Assembly (NCBI RefSeq): GCF_018687675.1
Contig: NZ_CP061302.1
Span: 1,190,192-1,254,191 of the forward strand
Direction of reading: 5' to 3'
Origin: Polynucleobacter sp. MG-Unter2-18
GTDB taxonomy: Bacteria > Pseudomonadota > Gammaproteobacteria > Burkholderiales > Burkholderiaceae
Length of the DNA: 64,000 bases
Shown in pieces: positions 51,440 through 61,171 of the stretch. The translations under genes were made by a program, and so were the position numbers. Numbering within the stretch: position 1 is the first letter of the stretch; every line of letters begins with the position of its first letter. The notes under the pieces were generated by a model. That model saw only the letters and a program-made list of their open reading frames with translations. It made no database searches and was not told the origin of the DNA.

Positions 51440-51634
51440 CTAATGTGAAACTGGAAATCCAGCCTCCGTTATCAGCCCAGAGGTTAACTCCGGAGAAAGA
51501 CTGGTTTCTAGCGTGACCAGTTGCGTCGCCAAGTCCACCTGGACCTGCGCTTGGGGATCTTGGGCCTGTACAGCCCGAGTGACTGCGTTGATGCAACCAC
51601 CACAAGTCATCCCTGAAACCTTAAGCGTAAACAT
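51440..51634 (-). CDS. copZ: CopZ-like heavy-metal-associated copper chaperone
   Basis: This is a 64-residue HMA-fold protein with the metal motif MTCGGCINA (Cys residues at about 11 and 14) that should bind Cu(I) and deliver it to CopA. It is divergent from copA, which starts 74 bases away. A longer frame over the same bases on the same strand is an overlap artefact. Ribosome site GAGAAG. Confidence 0.9.
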   Translation of the reverse strand: MFTLKVSGMTCGGCINAVTRAVQAQDPQAQVQVDLATQLVTLETSLSPELTSGLITEAGFPVSH

Positions 51635-51690
51635 AGCTTCTCCTTCAAAACGGTCAAAATACAGTTGCTAATGGCTTTTTTTCGCCTTGC

Positions 51691-51707
51691 AGTAGATTAT
51701 CTTCTAC
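51691..51707 (+). promoter_or_regulatory. Small inverted repeat at the copA start
   Basis: GTAGA, six bases, TCTAC (51692-51707 with flank) lies directly before the copA ATG. It could be an operator or RNA element affecting copA translation. It does not look like a canonical CueR site, so the assignment is weak. Confidence 0.3.
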
Positions 51708-53996
51708 ATGAGCCCTACAGAATCGTCTAATTCAGAGTTTTATACCCTCGACATTGGTGGCATGACCTGTGCCTCCTGCGTCGGTCGGGTAGAAAAGGCT
51801 CTAGGCAAGATTCCAGGGCTAGAGGCGGCTAGCGTCAATTTAGCTACCGAGCAAGCAAGAATTCGCACTCAACGGGGTTCGTCCAGCTTGGCGGAGATCA
51901 TTGCGCTAGTTCAAAAGACAGGCTACGAAGCTAAAGAAAGCTCTGCTAGAGGCAATCGAGATCAGAAAATTGGCAAGTCTTTTTGGGCTGCCGACGGCTT
52001 AGGTCGAGTGATTCTGAGTTTTGCGCTATCTGCCCCCCTCTTCTTACCAATGCTGTTCATGCCTTTTGGAATTCATTGGTCCTTATCAGGATGGTGGCAA
52101 CTTGCCTTAGCCACACCAGTCCAGTTCATTTTAGGATGGCGCTTCTATGTAGCGGGCTATAAATCAGTCATGGCTGGTGCGGGCAATATGGACCTGCTCG
52201 TTGCCTTAGGGACGAGCGCTGCTTATGGACTCAGTCTCTATATATTGCTCACTTCAAGCCACGCACATGAACTTTACTTCGAAGGATCAGCAGTCATCAT
52301 CTGCATGGTTTTATTAGGTAAATGGCTAGAGGCACGCGCCAAGCAACAAACCAGTGAAGCGATTCGCGCCCTGCAACAGCTCTGGCCAGAGCATGCCAAA
52401 GTTTTAAACACCAATGTTGATCTGCAGGGCAATAAGGCGATCGGCGCCGACCACTATCGCGACTTACCTTTAGAACAAGTGCTGCCTGGCGATAAAGTTT
52501 TCATTCTTCCCGGTGAACGTATTCCGGTAGATGGTGTCATTATTTTTGGTGCAAGCCACGTTGATGAATCCCTGCTCACCGGCGAAAGCGAGCCTGTTAA
52601 GAAATCAATCGAGTCAACAGTGATTGGTGGCGCCTTAAATGGTGAAGGCGTGCTAATAGTGATGGCTAAAGCTGTTGGTGTTGAAAGCGTACTCTCACAA
52701 ATTATTAACTTAGTAGAGGAAGCGCAAACACAAAAAGCGCCGATTCAAAAATTGGTTGATCAGGTGAGCGCGATATTTGTACCGACCGTCATTGTGCTTG
52801 CGCTCTTGACGGGCCTAGGCAACTGGCTTTACTTAGACTCCATCTCCATTGCCATCTTACGCGCCGTATCGGTCTTGGTGATCGCCTGTCCTTGCGCGCT
52901 TGGCTTAGCTACTCCGGCTGCAATCATGGCAGGTACGGGTATAGCCGCACGCTTTGGCATTTTGATTAAAGACCCACAAGTATTAGAGCTGGCTCATAAG
53001 CTCAATATCGTTGCCTTTGATAAAACTGGCACATTAACAATGGGTAAGCCGCGCATGCTCGCCCTACTACCTTTTGATTCATCACTTAGCGATACTGATC
53101 AGATCCTCGCCACTGCTGCAGGCTTGCAGTTGGGAAGTGAACATCCTTTAGCTAAAGCACTGCTAGTCTCTTCCAAGGAAAAAGGGATCGCTCCGATTGC
53201 CACCGCATTTAGCAAGGGCTTGCCTGGTATTGGAATTGAAGGTATTCCAAGTAGCGGTCCTTTTGCAGGAAAAACACTGCGTTTGCAGAGCGTGGCCTCC
53301 CTCAAGGGCAGCAGTCAGCATGATCTCGTTTTACAAAAAGCACAGGCTTGTTTTGAACAAGGTCAAACTGTTTCTGTATTGATGGATTCTGCTAGCAAAG
53401 ATGGGGAAGCGCCAACTCCAATAGCCGTGATTGCCTTTGGGGATGAACTGAAACCCAATGCAAAATTAGCAGTTGATGCATTGCATGCGTTGCATATTCG
53501 GACGGTGATGTTATCTGGTGATAATTTATCTGCTGCTACTCGTGTAGGAAAAATGATTGGTATTGATGAAGTCTTTGCACAAATTATGCCGAGCGATAAA
53601 GCGCAAAACATCCATCGATTACAAAACCCACCCTTGCTTCAAAAGCAATATGTCGCGATGATCGGTGATGGCGTCAATGATGCGCCGGCATTGGCGATGG
53701 CAGATGTGGGTATGGCGATGTCTACTGGGACTGATGTGGCGATGCAAGCCGCTGGAATCACCTTAATGCGCGGCGACCCTACTTTGGTGGCTGATGCAAT
53801 TGATATCTCTAAAAGAACCTGGAACAAAATTGCTCAAAATTTATTTTGGGCATTTGCATTTAATACCGTTGGCATACCGATGGCAGCACTAGGTTATTTA
53901 TCGCCCATGCTAGCTGGCAGTGCAATGGCGCTCTCCAGTTTTTGCGTATTGAGTAATGCCCTCCTCTTAAAGCGCTGGCGCCCAAAAAATCGATAG
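51708..53996 (+). CDS. copA: Copper-exporting P-type ATPase CopA
   Basis: This is a 762-residue P1B-type ATPase that pumps Cu(I) out of the cytoplasm. An N-terminal HMA domain carries MTCASC (Cys21 and Cys24). Then come the transmembrane CPC motif (CPCALG, Cys394 and Cys396), the phosphorylation site DKTGTLT (Asp438), SEHPLAKAL with the HP motif near residue 482, and the hinge GDGVNDAPALA. It has one metal-binding domain rather than two. It forms a copper unit with the divergent copZ. Confidence 0.95.
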   Translation: MSPTESSNSEFYTLDIGGMTCASCVGRVEKALGKIPGLEAASVNLATEQARIRTQRGSSSLAEIIALVQKTGYEAKESSARGNRDQKIGKSFWAADGLGRVILSFALSAPLFLPMLFMPFGIHWSLSGWWQLALATPVQFILGWRFYVAGYKSVMAGAGNMDLLVALGTSAAYGLSLYILLTSSHAHELYFEGSAVIICMVLLGKWLEARAKQQTSEAIRALQQLWPEHAKVLNTNVDLQGNKAIGADHYRDLPLEQVLPGDKVFILPGERIPVDGVIIFGASHVDESLLTGESEPVKKSIESTVIGGALNGEGVLIVMAKAVGVESVLSQIINLVEEAQTQKAPIQKLVDQVSAIFVPTVIVLALLTGLGNWLYLDSISIAILRAVSVLVIACPCALGLATPAAIMAGTGIAARFGILIKDPQVLELAHKLNIVAFDKTGTLTMGKPRMLALLPFDSSLSDTDQILATAAGLQLGSEHPLAKALLVSSKEKGIAPIATAFSKGLPGIGIEGIPSSGPFAGKTLRLQSVASLKGSSQHDLVLQKAQACFEQGQTVSVLMDSASKDGEAPTPIAVIAFGDELKPNAKLAVDALHALHIRTVMLSGDNLSAATRVGKMIGIDEVFAQIMPSDKAQNIHRLQNPPLLQKQYVAMIGDGVNDAPALAMADVGMAMSTGTDVAMQAAGITLMRGDPTLVADAIDISKRTWNKIAQNLFWAFAFNTVGIPMAALGYLSPMLAGSAMALSSFCVLSNALLLKRWRPKNR

Positions 53997-53997
53997 A

Positions 53998-54813
53998 CTA
54001 TTTGGAATTCTTGCGCAGTAACTCGATATCGCCGTACAGGGCTCGGGTCTCCGACTTTGTATTATCAGTATCCGTCAGCAGTGCAATGCCAATGACATTA
54101 CCGGGTGCTTCTCCATAAGCCAACTTATAGTCCGCTGCTAAATCCCGCTCGTGCTTGCGCCACTCACCCAAACCATCCCAGCCAGAGTCCACCACAATCA
54201 TCTTCACACGAGAAGTATGGGCGTTGTTCAATACAGTGTTGACTGAATTCTTACCTGACCAGATGTACATCACTGTGGCGTAAGGCATCTCTTGACCACT
54301 AATTAGGCTAGCCATCTCAAAGGTGAGCTTTTCTTTGAGGGGAAGCTTGGATTTGTTGCCATCAAAAGCTACCAAGATACGCAGTGGGGCATCGTCATGC
54401 CGACTATCTGCATTATCTGCCTGCGGTATTGCACCTACTGCCTTCCACTCCCACTGCAGCCATAAGTTTTGCGCAGAGCGCGGCCGAAGTTTTACTGCAA
54501 GGCCAGATGCCGATGTTTTAGAGTTAGCGGCCAATACCGTTCGACCTTGGTATTTCTCGAGTCGGTAAATGGTGTTCTTTTTATAAGGCGCTATCCGATA
54601 GAAATGCCAGCCGTCTGGCATCCCATTCCTTGGCTTCTCTGCAGAAAATTTTGGTAAGTCCTCTTGAGCCGGCAACTGATCCGCATTAAATGGCTGCCCC
54701 GCCTCATTCTCAATCGAGTTTCCAGTTAAACCCGCACAGCCCGCTAAGGAGATGGCTATGGTGGTCAAAAGCAACAGGGATCGGAAAGAGGTTTTTATAG
54801 CCATCCACTTCAT
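53998..54813 (-). CDS. DUF3047 lipoprotein
   Basis: This is a protein of about 271 residues with a lipobox (SLAGC) after a hydrophobic signal, then the DUF3047 domain: LAVKLRPRSAQNLWLQWEWKA near residue 105, DDAPLRILVAFDG near 138, and YIWSGKNSVNTVL with VVDSGWDGLGEW later. It is probably anchored in the outer or inner membrane facing the periplasm; its function is unknown. ATG at 54813 or 54804 are both plausible; longer frames lack a ribosome site. It is divergent from a GT39 gene and convergent with copA by one base. Confidence 0.78.
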   Translation of the reverse strand: MKWMAIKTSFRSLLLLTTIAISLAGCAGLTGNSIENEAGQPFNADQLPAQEDLPKFSAEKPRNGMPDGWHFYRIAPYKKNTIYRLEKYQGRTVLAANSKTSASGLAVKLRPRSAQNLWLQWEWKAVGAIPQADNADSRHDDAPLRILVAFDGNKSKLPLKEKLTFEMASLISGQEMPYATVMYIWSGKNSVNTVLNNAHTSRVKMIVVDSGWDGLGEWRKHERDLAADYKLAYGEAPGNVIGIALLTDTDNTKSETRALYGDIELLRKNSK

Positions 54814-54852
54814 TGTCCCAAAGAATGGGGTGCTTAAGTCTAAAATCATCCC

Positions 54853-56349
54853 ATGCGCCATCAATCACCCTCCAGCTGGGCTGTTATCAGCATCTGCATT
54901 ACTGCGCTGGTGCATTTTGCGCTGGGTTTCTCGATTGAGTTTTCTGTCGATGAAGCGCACTACGCTCTATATGCAAAGCATCTTGCCTGGAGTTATTTTG
55001 ATCACCCACCATTGGTGGGTTGGATCCAATGGCCATTAGTAAGTCTGACATCATCCGAGGGGATCATTCGCTTGATTCCAGAATTACTCTGGGTGCTCTC
55101 CGCTTTCTTAGTGTATCGAGTGACAGTAGAAATTCACCGCTTGATACAAGGGCGTAATGCGGGTTACCTCACTACTGCTCTTCCATCAGCAAACCTGTGT
55201 GGATTGATGGCGGTATTAGCGATCATTGCAGCGCCATTGCCCCACGTTTTAGCAATTGGTCTTTTACCGGACACCCTGCTTGCTCCATTAAGTCTTGGCT
55301 TGATGTTGATGGCCTTACGTTGGACCCGAAAAGATCAATTCACCATTACGGACTGGATCATTACCGGCTTACTACTAGGCTTGGCAGGTCTAAGCAAGTA
55401 CACCGCTGCGTTTACTGCATTTGCTTTGCTCTTCGTATTGTTAGCTTCGCCCAAAAAAACTTGGATTACTAAAGTCGGCTTTTGGCTAGCAGTCGCAATT
55501 GCCTTGATCGTGATTAGCCCCGTACTCTATTGGAATTGGATCAATGATTGGATCTCATTCAAATATCAAATTGCCCATGGTAGTGGTGGTGCTTGGGCAT
55601 GGCGAAGAGTCGGCGCCTTTGTAGGTATTCAGATCGCCTGCTTTGGACCCTTATTAATTTTAGGTACCTATACTTTTTTAAGGCATTGCCTCTACTCGCA
55701 AAAGCTGATTCTGATTGCTCTACTGAGTTTCTTCGCAATTCCCTTTGTGATCTTTGCTGCGCTATCTGGTGGAGGTAGCCTGCCCCACTGGACTACGCCT
55801 GCTTGGTTTTGTCTTGCGCCATTTGCCGGCATCGGTCTAGCTAAAGCATGGGCCATGCAGCACCGCTTGGTAATTAGGATATTGCTTATTGGGCAGTTAT
55901 TGATTTGCTTACTCGGTTTTGGTTTTGTTCTGGCTGGAGGCTTTACTAACTCGGCAGTGAAATCGAACCCGATTGCTGATCTCTATGGCTGGAAGCTTGC
56001 TGGCCAGAAAGCAGCTCAATTAGCGCAAGCTACTAAGGTCAACGGAATTGCAGTGCAAAACTGGACCCTAGGTAGTCGTGCCGCCTGGTACGCTCAGCCT
56101 CTCCCGGTCTTTGTGCTGGACCAAAGACAGGATCAGTTTGACCTTTGGTTTGGGCAATTGCCGGCTGGCGCAAACGTCTTACTCATTAACTGGTCGGGAA
56201 TGAGTTTTAGGCCGCCTATCGGCGGAAATCTGGCCTTTGAAGTCTGTGAACCCTTAGATAACCTAGAAATTATTCAATTTGGGCGGGTCTTATCCAAATT
56301 TGATTACAGCCTTTGCCGGAACTGGCAGGGTGCTGGCGCAATGCGTTAA
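54853..56349 (+). CDS. GT39-like membrane glycosyltransferase
   Basis: This is a 498-residue polyprenol-phosphate sugar transferase with about ten transmembrane helices. It shows the ArnT/PMT-like DEAHYALYAKHLAWSYFDHPPLVGW near residue 33, with two acidic residues in the first periplasmic loop. It probably moves a sugar from an undecaprenyl carrier onto a lipid or glycan in the periplasm. Three genes with envelope roles follow in the same direction. Confidence 0.85.
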   Translation: MRHQSPSSWAVISICITALVHFALGFSIEFSVDEAHYALYAKHLAWSYFDHPPLVGWIQWPLVSLTSSEGIIRLIPELLWVLSAFLVYRVTVEIHRLIQGRNAGYLTTALPSANLCGLMAVLAIIAAPLPHVLAIGLLPDTLLAPLSLGLMLMALRWTRKDQFTITDWIITGLLLGLAGLSKYTAAFTAFALLFVLLASPKKTWITKVGFWLAVAIALIVISPVLYWNWINDWISFKYQIAHGSGGAWAWRRVGAFVGIQIACFGPLLILGTYTFLRHCLYSQKLILIALLSFFAIPFVIFAALSGGGSLPHWTTPAWFCLAPFAGIGLAKAWAMQHRLVIRILLIGQLLICLLGFGFVLAGGFTNSAVKSNPIADLYGWKLAGQKAAQLAQATKVNGIAVQNWTLGSRAAWYAQPLPVFVLDQRQDQFDLWFGQLPAGANVLLINWSGMSFRPPIGGNLAFEVCEPLDNLEIIQFGRVLSKFDYSLCRNWQGAGAMR

Positions 56350-56391
56350 TTCCCCAAATTCAAGACCTTAGGAGCCATAGGCATTATCCTT

Positions 56392-57441
56392 ATGCCTATG
56401 AGTTCACAACCCCAAGCCACCCCCAAAGCCATATCTGGGTGGAAAGCAATCCTAAAGCGGGCATGGCCCACGATTCGTATTTTGTTGTCGATCGCCCTTC
56501 TCTGGAAAGCTACCAGCGGAATTGATTGGCACGCCATATTAGATTCCGATATTCAGATGCAGCCCTGGTGGTTTTTAGCAGCAGGACTGACGATGATCTC
56601 AGCGTTTATTTGTGGCGGACTGCGCTGGGGATTTTTGATGCGTAAGGTTGGCTTTCAAGGCAGTCTGATTAGTTTTGTTGCACTCTACTTTGCCGGTGGA
56701 CTCATTAATCAGGGATTGCCAAGTACCTTAGGTGGCGATAGCTATCGCGCCATTACTGCTACTCATTTAAATAGTAGCGGCAGTTTGACTGAGGCAAAGA
56801 AGCTCGATGAAGAGCTACATCACTCTGTTGACCTAGAGCACGCTACTCCTAAACTTCGCCTGAGCTTTTCCATGGTATTGGTAGATCGCTTGCTTGGCTT
56901 GGCTGGAAATAATTTGCTAGGTGGACTTGGCCTCATTTTGGGTGGTGCGACCTTAGCCGCTTGGGGCACCGATCTCGGATATGCAGTCACTGGGATTATG
57001 GTGACAGCAGGTTTATTGCTCGCCGCTATTTTGGCATGGGGCCCTAGCTGTAATTTATTGCAAAAATTATTAGAGCGCGTACAAATGAATCACGCCCTGC
57101 CCGGTATCAAGCTCGCCTTTTCTTGGCCCATGAATGTAGCTCAAGCCGCATTTGCGATAGGCATTCACTCCCTGACTATTTTGACGCTACTCTTCTGCCT
57201 GAAGGCCTATGGAGTTGATGCGCCGATTGAGGCACTCATGATTGGCTTGCCCGCCTTAAGTCTTCTATTAATGCTACCAATCAGCATCTCCGGCTGGGGC
57301 TTACGTGAAGCGACACTTTCTTCTGTACTGGCATTGTGGGGCGTGAGTCCATCCATGACGGTATTAGCATCCATTAGCTATGGCGCCATCACCGTCTTAT
57401 CGGTATTGCCAGGCGCTTACTTTTTATTAAAACGGAAATAA
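56392..57441 (+). CDS. YbhN/lysylphosphatidylglycerol-synthase-TM-like protein
   Basis: This is a 349-residue membrane protein with about eight helices and the flippase-like features of the YbhN/MprF N-terminal family: YFAGGLINQGLPSTLGGDSYRA near residue 104 and PISISGWGLREATLSSVLALWGVS near the C-terminus. It lacks the cytoplasmic synthase domain of MprF, so it may flip a lipid-linked substrate for the neighbouring transferases. No clear ribosome site; ATG at 56392 or 56398. Confidence 0.82.
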   Translation: MPMSSQPQATPKAISGWKAILKRAWPTIRILLSIALLWKATSGIDWHAILDSDIQMQPWWFLAAGLTMISAFICGGLRWGFLMRKVGFQGSLISFVALYFAGGLINQGLPSTLGGDSYRAITATHLNSSGSLTEAKKLDEELHHSVDLEHATPKLRLSFSMVLVDRLLGLAGNNLLGGLGLILGGATLAAWGTDLGYAVTGIMVTAGLLLAAILAWGPSCNLLQKLLERVQMNHALPGIKLAFSWPMNVAQAAFAIGIHSLTILTLLFCLKAYGVDAPIEALMIGLPALSLLLMLPISISGWGLREATLSSVLALWGVSPSMTVLASISYGAITVLSVLPGAYFLLKRK

Positions 57442-57459
57442 TTTTTTTAGAGCCCTACT

Positions 57460-58719
57460 ATGAGTATTAGCGTCAACACCATGCGTGCAATTGACCACTG
57501 GGTCGGCGTCCCACTTTGCGCATTAGCAAGCCCTGTCGTTGCTCTAATGGATGGCGTGAAGAATATCTTTGCTCGCAGTCCAGAGGCGCCCCGCAAATTA
57601 CTCTTTATTGAACTATCTGAAATGGGCAGCGCAATCTTGGTTGATCCTGCCATGCGTAATGCACAAGCTCGTGGCGCTGAATTATTTTTCCTGATCTTTA
57701 AAAGCAATCGCGCCAGCCTGACTTTGTTAAATACGGTGAAACCTGAGAATATTTTCACAATCGACTCCTCAAGCTTAGGCGGCTTAATTAAAGATACGCT
57801 GAAATTTTTGCTACTCGCTCGCAAGCATCGTATCGATACCGTGATTGATTTGGAGTTATTCTCTCGCTTTACTGCTCTACTGACCGGCTTATGTGGCGCA
57901 CGCCGTCGTGTGGGTTATCACATTTTTCATGGTGAAGGTTTATGGCGCGGCTTTATGCTGACACGCAAAGTCCATTACAACCCGCATATTCACATTACGA
58001 AGAATTTTCTCTCCCTGATTCATGCAGCATTTGCTAAAGAGATTGAAGTGCCATTTAGCAAGATACAGATTGCAGATTCAGAAGTTCGTCTAGAACAGGC
58101 GGTCATTGATCCGGCAGTATTGAGCAAAGTTCGTGAGCGTATTGAGAAACTGAGTGCGACTTTTGGCATTGCATTTAAGCAAGGTGAGCAACGCCTCATT
58201 TTGGTCAACCCCAATGCTAGCGATCTATTGCCACAAAGGCGCTGGGCTCAACAGCGTTTTTCTGAGCTGATTCAGGGATTAAATCAACGTTACCCAAATG
58301 ATCTCATTCTGATTACTGGCTCCCCAGCTGAATTTGCCTATGTTGAAAAGGTTCGTGCAGTTGCTAATGTTAAAAATGCTCTGAACTTTGCAGGCCAAGT
58401 AAGCTTTGCAGAATTACCGCCGCTTTACACCCTGTCTGATGTGATGGTAACCAACGATTCTGGGCCTGGCCACTTCTCCGCTGTTACTCCATTGCGGACA
58501 GTCGTTCTCTTCGGACCAGAAACGCCAGCACTGTATGGCTCTATTGGTAAATCGATTGCCATTACTGCCAATCTGGCATGTTCACCTTGCGTAAGTGCAG
58601 CCAATCATCGTAAAACACCCTGCCATGACAATGTCTGCATGCAGGCCATCACGGTTGCTCAGGTGCTAGAAAAGATGTCACACCAATTAAATGAAGCCGA
58701 TCAAGAGCGGGCACATTAA
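57460..58719 (+). CDS. GT9-family glycosyltransferase (heptosyltransferase-like)
   Basis: This is a 419-residue GT-B glycosyltransferase. The N-terminal domain has LFIELSEMGSAILVDPAM near residue 48. The C-terminal domain has LVNPNASDLLPQRRWAQQRFSEL near 247 and VMVTNDSGPGHFSAVTPLRTVVLFGPETPALY near residue 327, the typical nucleotide-sugar region. It likely adds a heptose or related sugar to LPS core, with the ambiguity usual for this family. It is followed five bases later by a PAP2-type gene. Confidence 0.86.
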   Translation: MSISVNTMRAIDHWVGVPLCALASPVVALMDGVKNIFARSPEAPRKLLFIELSEMGSAILVDPAMRNAQARGAELFFLIFKSNRASLTLLNTVKPENIFTIDSSSLGGLIKDTLKFLLLARKHRIDTVIDLELFSRFTALLTGLCGARRRVGYHIFHGEGLWRGFMLTRKVHYNPHIHITKNFLSLIHAAFAKEIEVPFSKIQIADSEVRLEQAVIDPAVLSKVRERIEKLSATFGIAFKQGEQRLILVNPNASDLLPQRRWAQQRFSELIQGLNQRYPNDLILITGSPAEFAYVEKVRAVANVKNALNFAGQVSFAELPPLYTLSDVMVTNDSGPGHFSAVTPLRTVVLFGPETPALYGSIGKSIAITANLACSPCVSAANHRKTPCHDNVCMQAITVAQVLEKMSHQLNEADQERAH

Positions 58720-58724
58720 GTCGC

Positions 58725-59522
58725 ATGACTGAGCAGCGCAAATCGGCTCTAGCAATTGCATCAATTTGGGTTTGGTGTATTCCGCTTCTACCTCTGAGTC
58801 TAGCAATTGCTATTTACTTTGGTGAATTACAAACCCCGACATTTTTATTCATTAATCGTTATACCCAGTTACTTCCAGATACATTTTGGACCTGGCTTAC
58901 TTTTATTGGCAATGGCTGGGGTATCTTTGCGCTGTGCTTTCCCCTTTTACTACTAGCACCTAGATTACTAAGCGCAGGGCTATTGGCATCTTTGATTGGC
59001 GGCGCCATCAGTCAAATCATCAAGCCTCTATTAGAGCTTCCTCGTCCCGCTGGAGTATTGGCCTTAGAAGATTTTTATCGTATCGGCGAACCTCTACTGC
59101 ATAAAGCAATGCCCTCAGGCCATACCTTGACTGCTTTTGCAGTAATTTCCGGAATCTACTTTGCTATCGATCGAGATAAAAGAGCCTCCTTGTGGTGGAT
59201 CTTTATCGTTGCAGGTTTTTCAGGCATCTCTCGCAATGCACTTGGCGCCCACTGGTTCACTGATGTTTTAGCGGGCTGCGCTATTGGAATCTGGTCTGGC
59301 ATGCTGGGAGCGATATTAGCTGGGCTCATTCCAGAAAAGCAGATGGCACCCAATCAGATCGGGCCTCGTTTACTTGCGCTAGGCGGAATGGCAACTATCT
59401 ATGTTCTCCTTACGCAAACCTTAGACTCAGAACTCAACCAGTCTTTGCAATACGCGTGTGCGGCATTAATTAGCATTACCTTAGCTTTGTTTATTAAAGC
59501 GCAAAAACCCAAGGCCATATAA
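58725..59522 (+). CDS. PAP2-family membrane phosphatase
   Basis: This is a 265-residue inner-membrane protein with about six helices and the three PAP2 motifs: KPLLELPRP near residue 104, PSGHT near 131, and SRNALGAHWFTDVLAG near residue 170 with the catalytic His. It would hydrolyse undecaprenyl or lipid phosphates, perhaps recycling carrier for the adjacent glycosyltransferases, or remove phosphate from lipid A. It begins five bases after the GT9 gene, so one operon. Confidence 0.9.
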   Translation: MTEQRKSALAIASIWVWCIPLLPLSLAIAIYFGELQTPTFLFINRYTQLLPDTFWTWLTFIGNGWGIFALCFPLLLLAPRLLSAGLLASLIGGAISQIIKPLLELPRPAGVLALEDFYRIGEPLLHKAMPSGHTLTAFAVISGIYFAIDRDKRASLWWIFIVAGFSGISRNALGAHWFTDVLAGCAIGIWSGMLGAILAGLIPEKQMAPNQIGPRLLALGGMATIYVLLTQTLDSELNQSLQYACAALISITLALFIKAQKPKAI

Positions 59523-59524
59523 AG

Positions 59525-60391
59525 ATGTTTAGTTATCGCCATGCTTTTCATGCGGGTAGTCATGCCGATATTCTGAAGCATCTGGTGATGATTCATCTGG
59601 TTGAATATCTACAAGAAAAGCCTGGGGCTTTGACGATTGTTGATACGCATGCTGGTGCTGGTATCTATAGTCTGACCGATGGCTTTGCCACTGTCAGCAA
59701 AGAAGCCGATCAAGGTATTTATCGCTTGGCTCAATTTGCAGAGAATAATGCCGTAAGTCCAGGTATCGCCAACTACCTTGAATGCATTCGTTACGAGAAT
59801 GCTGCTAATGAGATTAACGTCTATCCTGGCTCTCCATTTATCCTGGCGCGTTTACTGAGGGCACAAGATCGTCTCAAGCTATTTGAGTTACATCCCAAAG
59901 AGATTGATATCCTGCGCCACAATATCAGCCAGCTTAAGCAATCAAAGCAAATCGATATTTATGCAGAAGATAGCTTTGCAAGACTGAAAGGTTTAATGCC
60001 ACCACCCAGTAGGCGCGGTCTAGTATTGATTGACCCCTCTTATGAAGATAAGCAGGACTATCGCTATCTCGACACTGCAATCGAAGAGGCTTTACATCGC
60101 TTCGCTACCGGTTGCTACGCAATTTGGTACCCCTGCCTCTCCAGAAGAGAATCCGCTTCTCTACCGGATCACATGAAAAAGATTGCGGCAACCCACAAGC
60201 GCTCCTGGTTACAAGTTGAACTTCGGGTTGAGAATGCTCCTAAAGAGCGTCGTCTTCAGGCTAGCGGGATGTTCATCATTAATCCGCCATGGACTCTTGA
60301 AAAGCAGCTATCTGAAAGCCTACCCATTCTGGTTAAGGCACTGGGACAAGATGGTGGCGCCTCATTTGTACTAAAAAGTCTTGAGGTCTAG
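59525..60391 (+). CDS. rlmJ: 23S rRNA A2030 N6-methyltransferase RlmJ
   Basis: This is a 288-residue SAM-dependent methyltransferase for 23S rRNA. It has MFSYRHAFHAGSHADILKH at the start, typical of RlmJ, the SAM-binding VDTHAGAGIYSL near residue 39, and the catalytic DPSYE near residue 169 (DPPY-like). Its ATG is just after the PAP2 stop, but the function is housekeeping, so co-transcription may be incidental. It is convergent with psiE. Confidence 0.93.
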   Translation: MFSYRHAFHAGSHADILKHLVMIHLVEYLQEKPGALTIVDTHAGAGIYSLTDGFATVSKEADQGIYRLAQFAENNAVSPGIANYLECIRYENAANEINVYPGSPFILARLLRAQDRLKLFELHPKEIDILRHNISQLKQSKQIDIYAEDSFARLKGLMPPPSRRGLVLIDPSYEDKQDYRYLDTAIEEALHRFATGCYAIWYPCLSRRESASLPDHMKKIAATHKRSWLQVELRVENAPKERRLQASGMFIINPPWTLEKQLSESLPILVKALGQDGGASFVLKSLEV

Positions 60392-60432
60392 AGCCTAAGG
60401 CCTGAGCCATTAGGTAGCTCACTTAAGAGATT

Positions 60433-60804
60433 TTATACCTCTGAATCTTTAGTACTCATGGCTTTTTTAATGATGATCGCTGAAAGAGCCAGCAACAATA
60501 CCGCTCCACTCTCATAGATTAAGTCAATCGTACTAATACCCTTACCCTGCAAAATAATGAGCCTGCAAAGAGCAGTAATGGCGATGAAGATGGGGATAGT
60601 GATTGGAATCTTGTTGTACTTGTAAAAAGCTGCCACCATGCCTAGCACCTCGGCATAAATGAACATTAGCAACAGATCGGTTAAAGTAATTTTTCCGTTG
60701 AGGATAACGGTATACATCTCTATGCCGACACTAAAAATAGTAAAAAACGCAATGAGAATTAAGATTCCTTTTTCAGCTGCAGTAATCCATTCGTAAATTT
60801 TCAT
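60433..60804 (-). CDS. psiE: PsiE-like phosphate-starvation membrane protein
   Basis: This is a 123-residue membrane protein with four helices and the PsiE pattern of a charged centre (LLLMFIYAEVLGMVAAFYKYNKIPITIPIFI) and a final basic tail. PsiE is induced by phosphate starvation in E. coli, but its biochemical role is unknown. It lies 33 bases downstream of an ArsR-type regulator gene on the same strand, so it may be its target, an inference only. Confidence 0.8.
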   Translation of the reverse strand: MKIYEWITAAEKGILILIAFFTIFSVGIEMYTVILNGKITLTDLLLMFIYAEVLGMVAAFYKYNKIPITIPIFIAITALCRLIILQGKGISTIDLIYESGAVLLLALSAIIIKKAMSTKDSEV

Positions 60805-60837
60805 AATGTATGTGCCTTAGCTAGATAAGAGGAAAAG

Positions 60838-61119
60838 TTAAATGGCATCACTGTGCAAGACTAATTGCTGAAAAACTGCTGGGATATTACTGGCGCAGTA
60901 GTAACGCCTATTTCTTCTGGTATTTTTTTTACTGACGAGATTGACGTTGATCAGTTTCTTCAAATGAAATTGCAAAGTACCTGAGTCCACCCCAAACTGC
61001 TCGACTATTTCTTTGGGTGCAACTCCGTCCTCACCTGCCTGCATGATGAAATCAAAAACTTGTAATCTGATTTCACAACCCAAGGCTTCAAACACTGAAC
61101 AAAATTTCATGATCGTCAT
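60838..61119 (-). CDS. ArsR-family winged-helix regulator
   Basis: This is a 93-residue ArsR/SmtB-type regulator with the winged helix (RLQVFDFIMQAGEDGVAPKEIVEQFGVDSGTLQFHLKKLI at about 18-57). No canonical metal-binding CxCxxC or DxHxxxxH is present, so it may sense redox or another ligand through Cys7 or Cys15, or not at all. It lies between hemE and psiE, on the same strand, and could control either. Some phototrophs use ArsR-like repressors for pigment genes, but I cannot tell here. Confidence 0.85.
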   Translation of the reverse strand: MTIMKFCSVFEALGCEIRLQVFDFIMQAGEDGVAPKEIVEQFGVDSGTLQFHLKKLINVNLVSKKNTRRNRRYYCASNIPAVFQQLVLHSDAI

Positions 61120-61171
61120 ATTAGCTCCCTTGCATCACCTCAGAATCTGCCTTTAAAAAAATTGACTTCTC

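Noticed and set aside
51635..51707. CueR-type operator between copZ and copA
   Set aside because: No long dyad of the MerR type with a 19-base spacer was visible; only a short GTAGA/TCTAC repeat.
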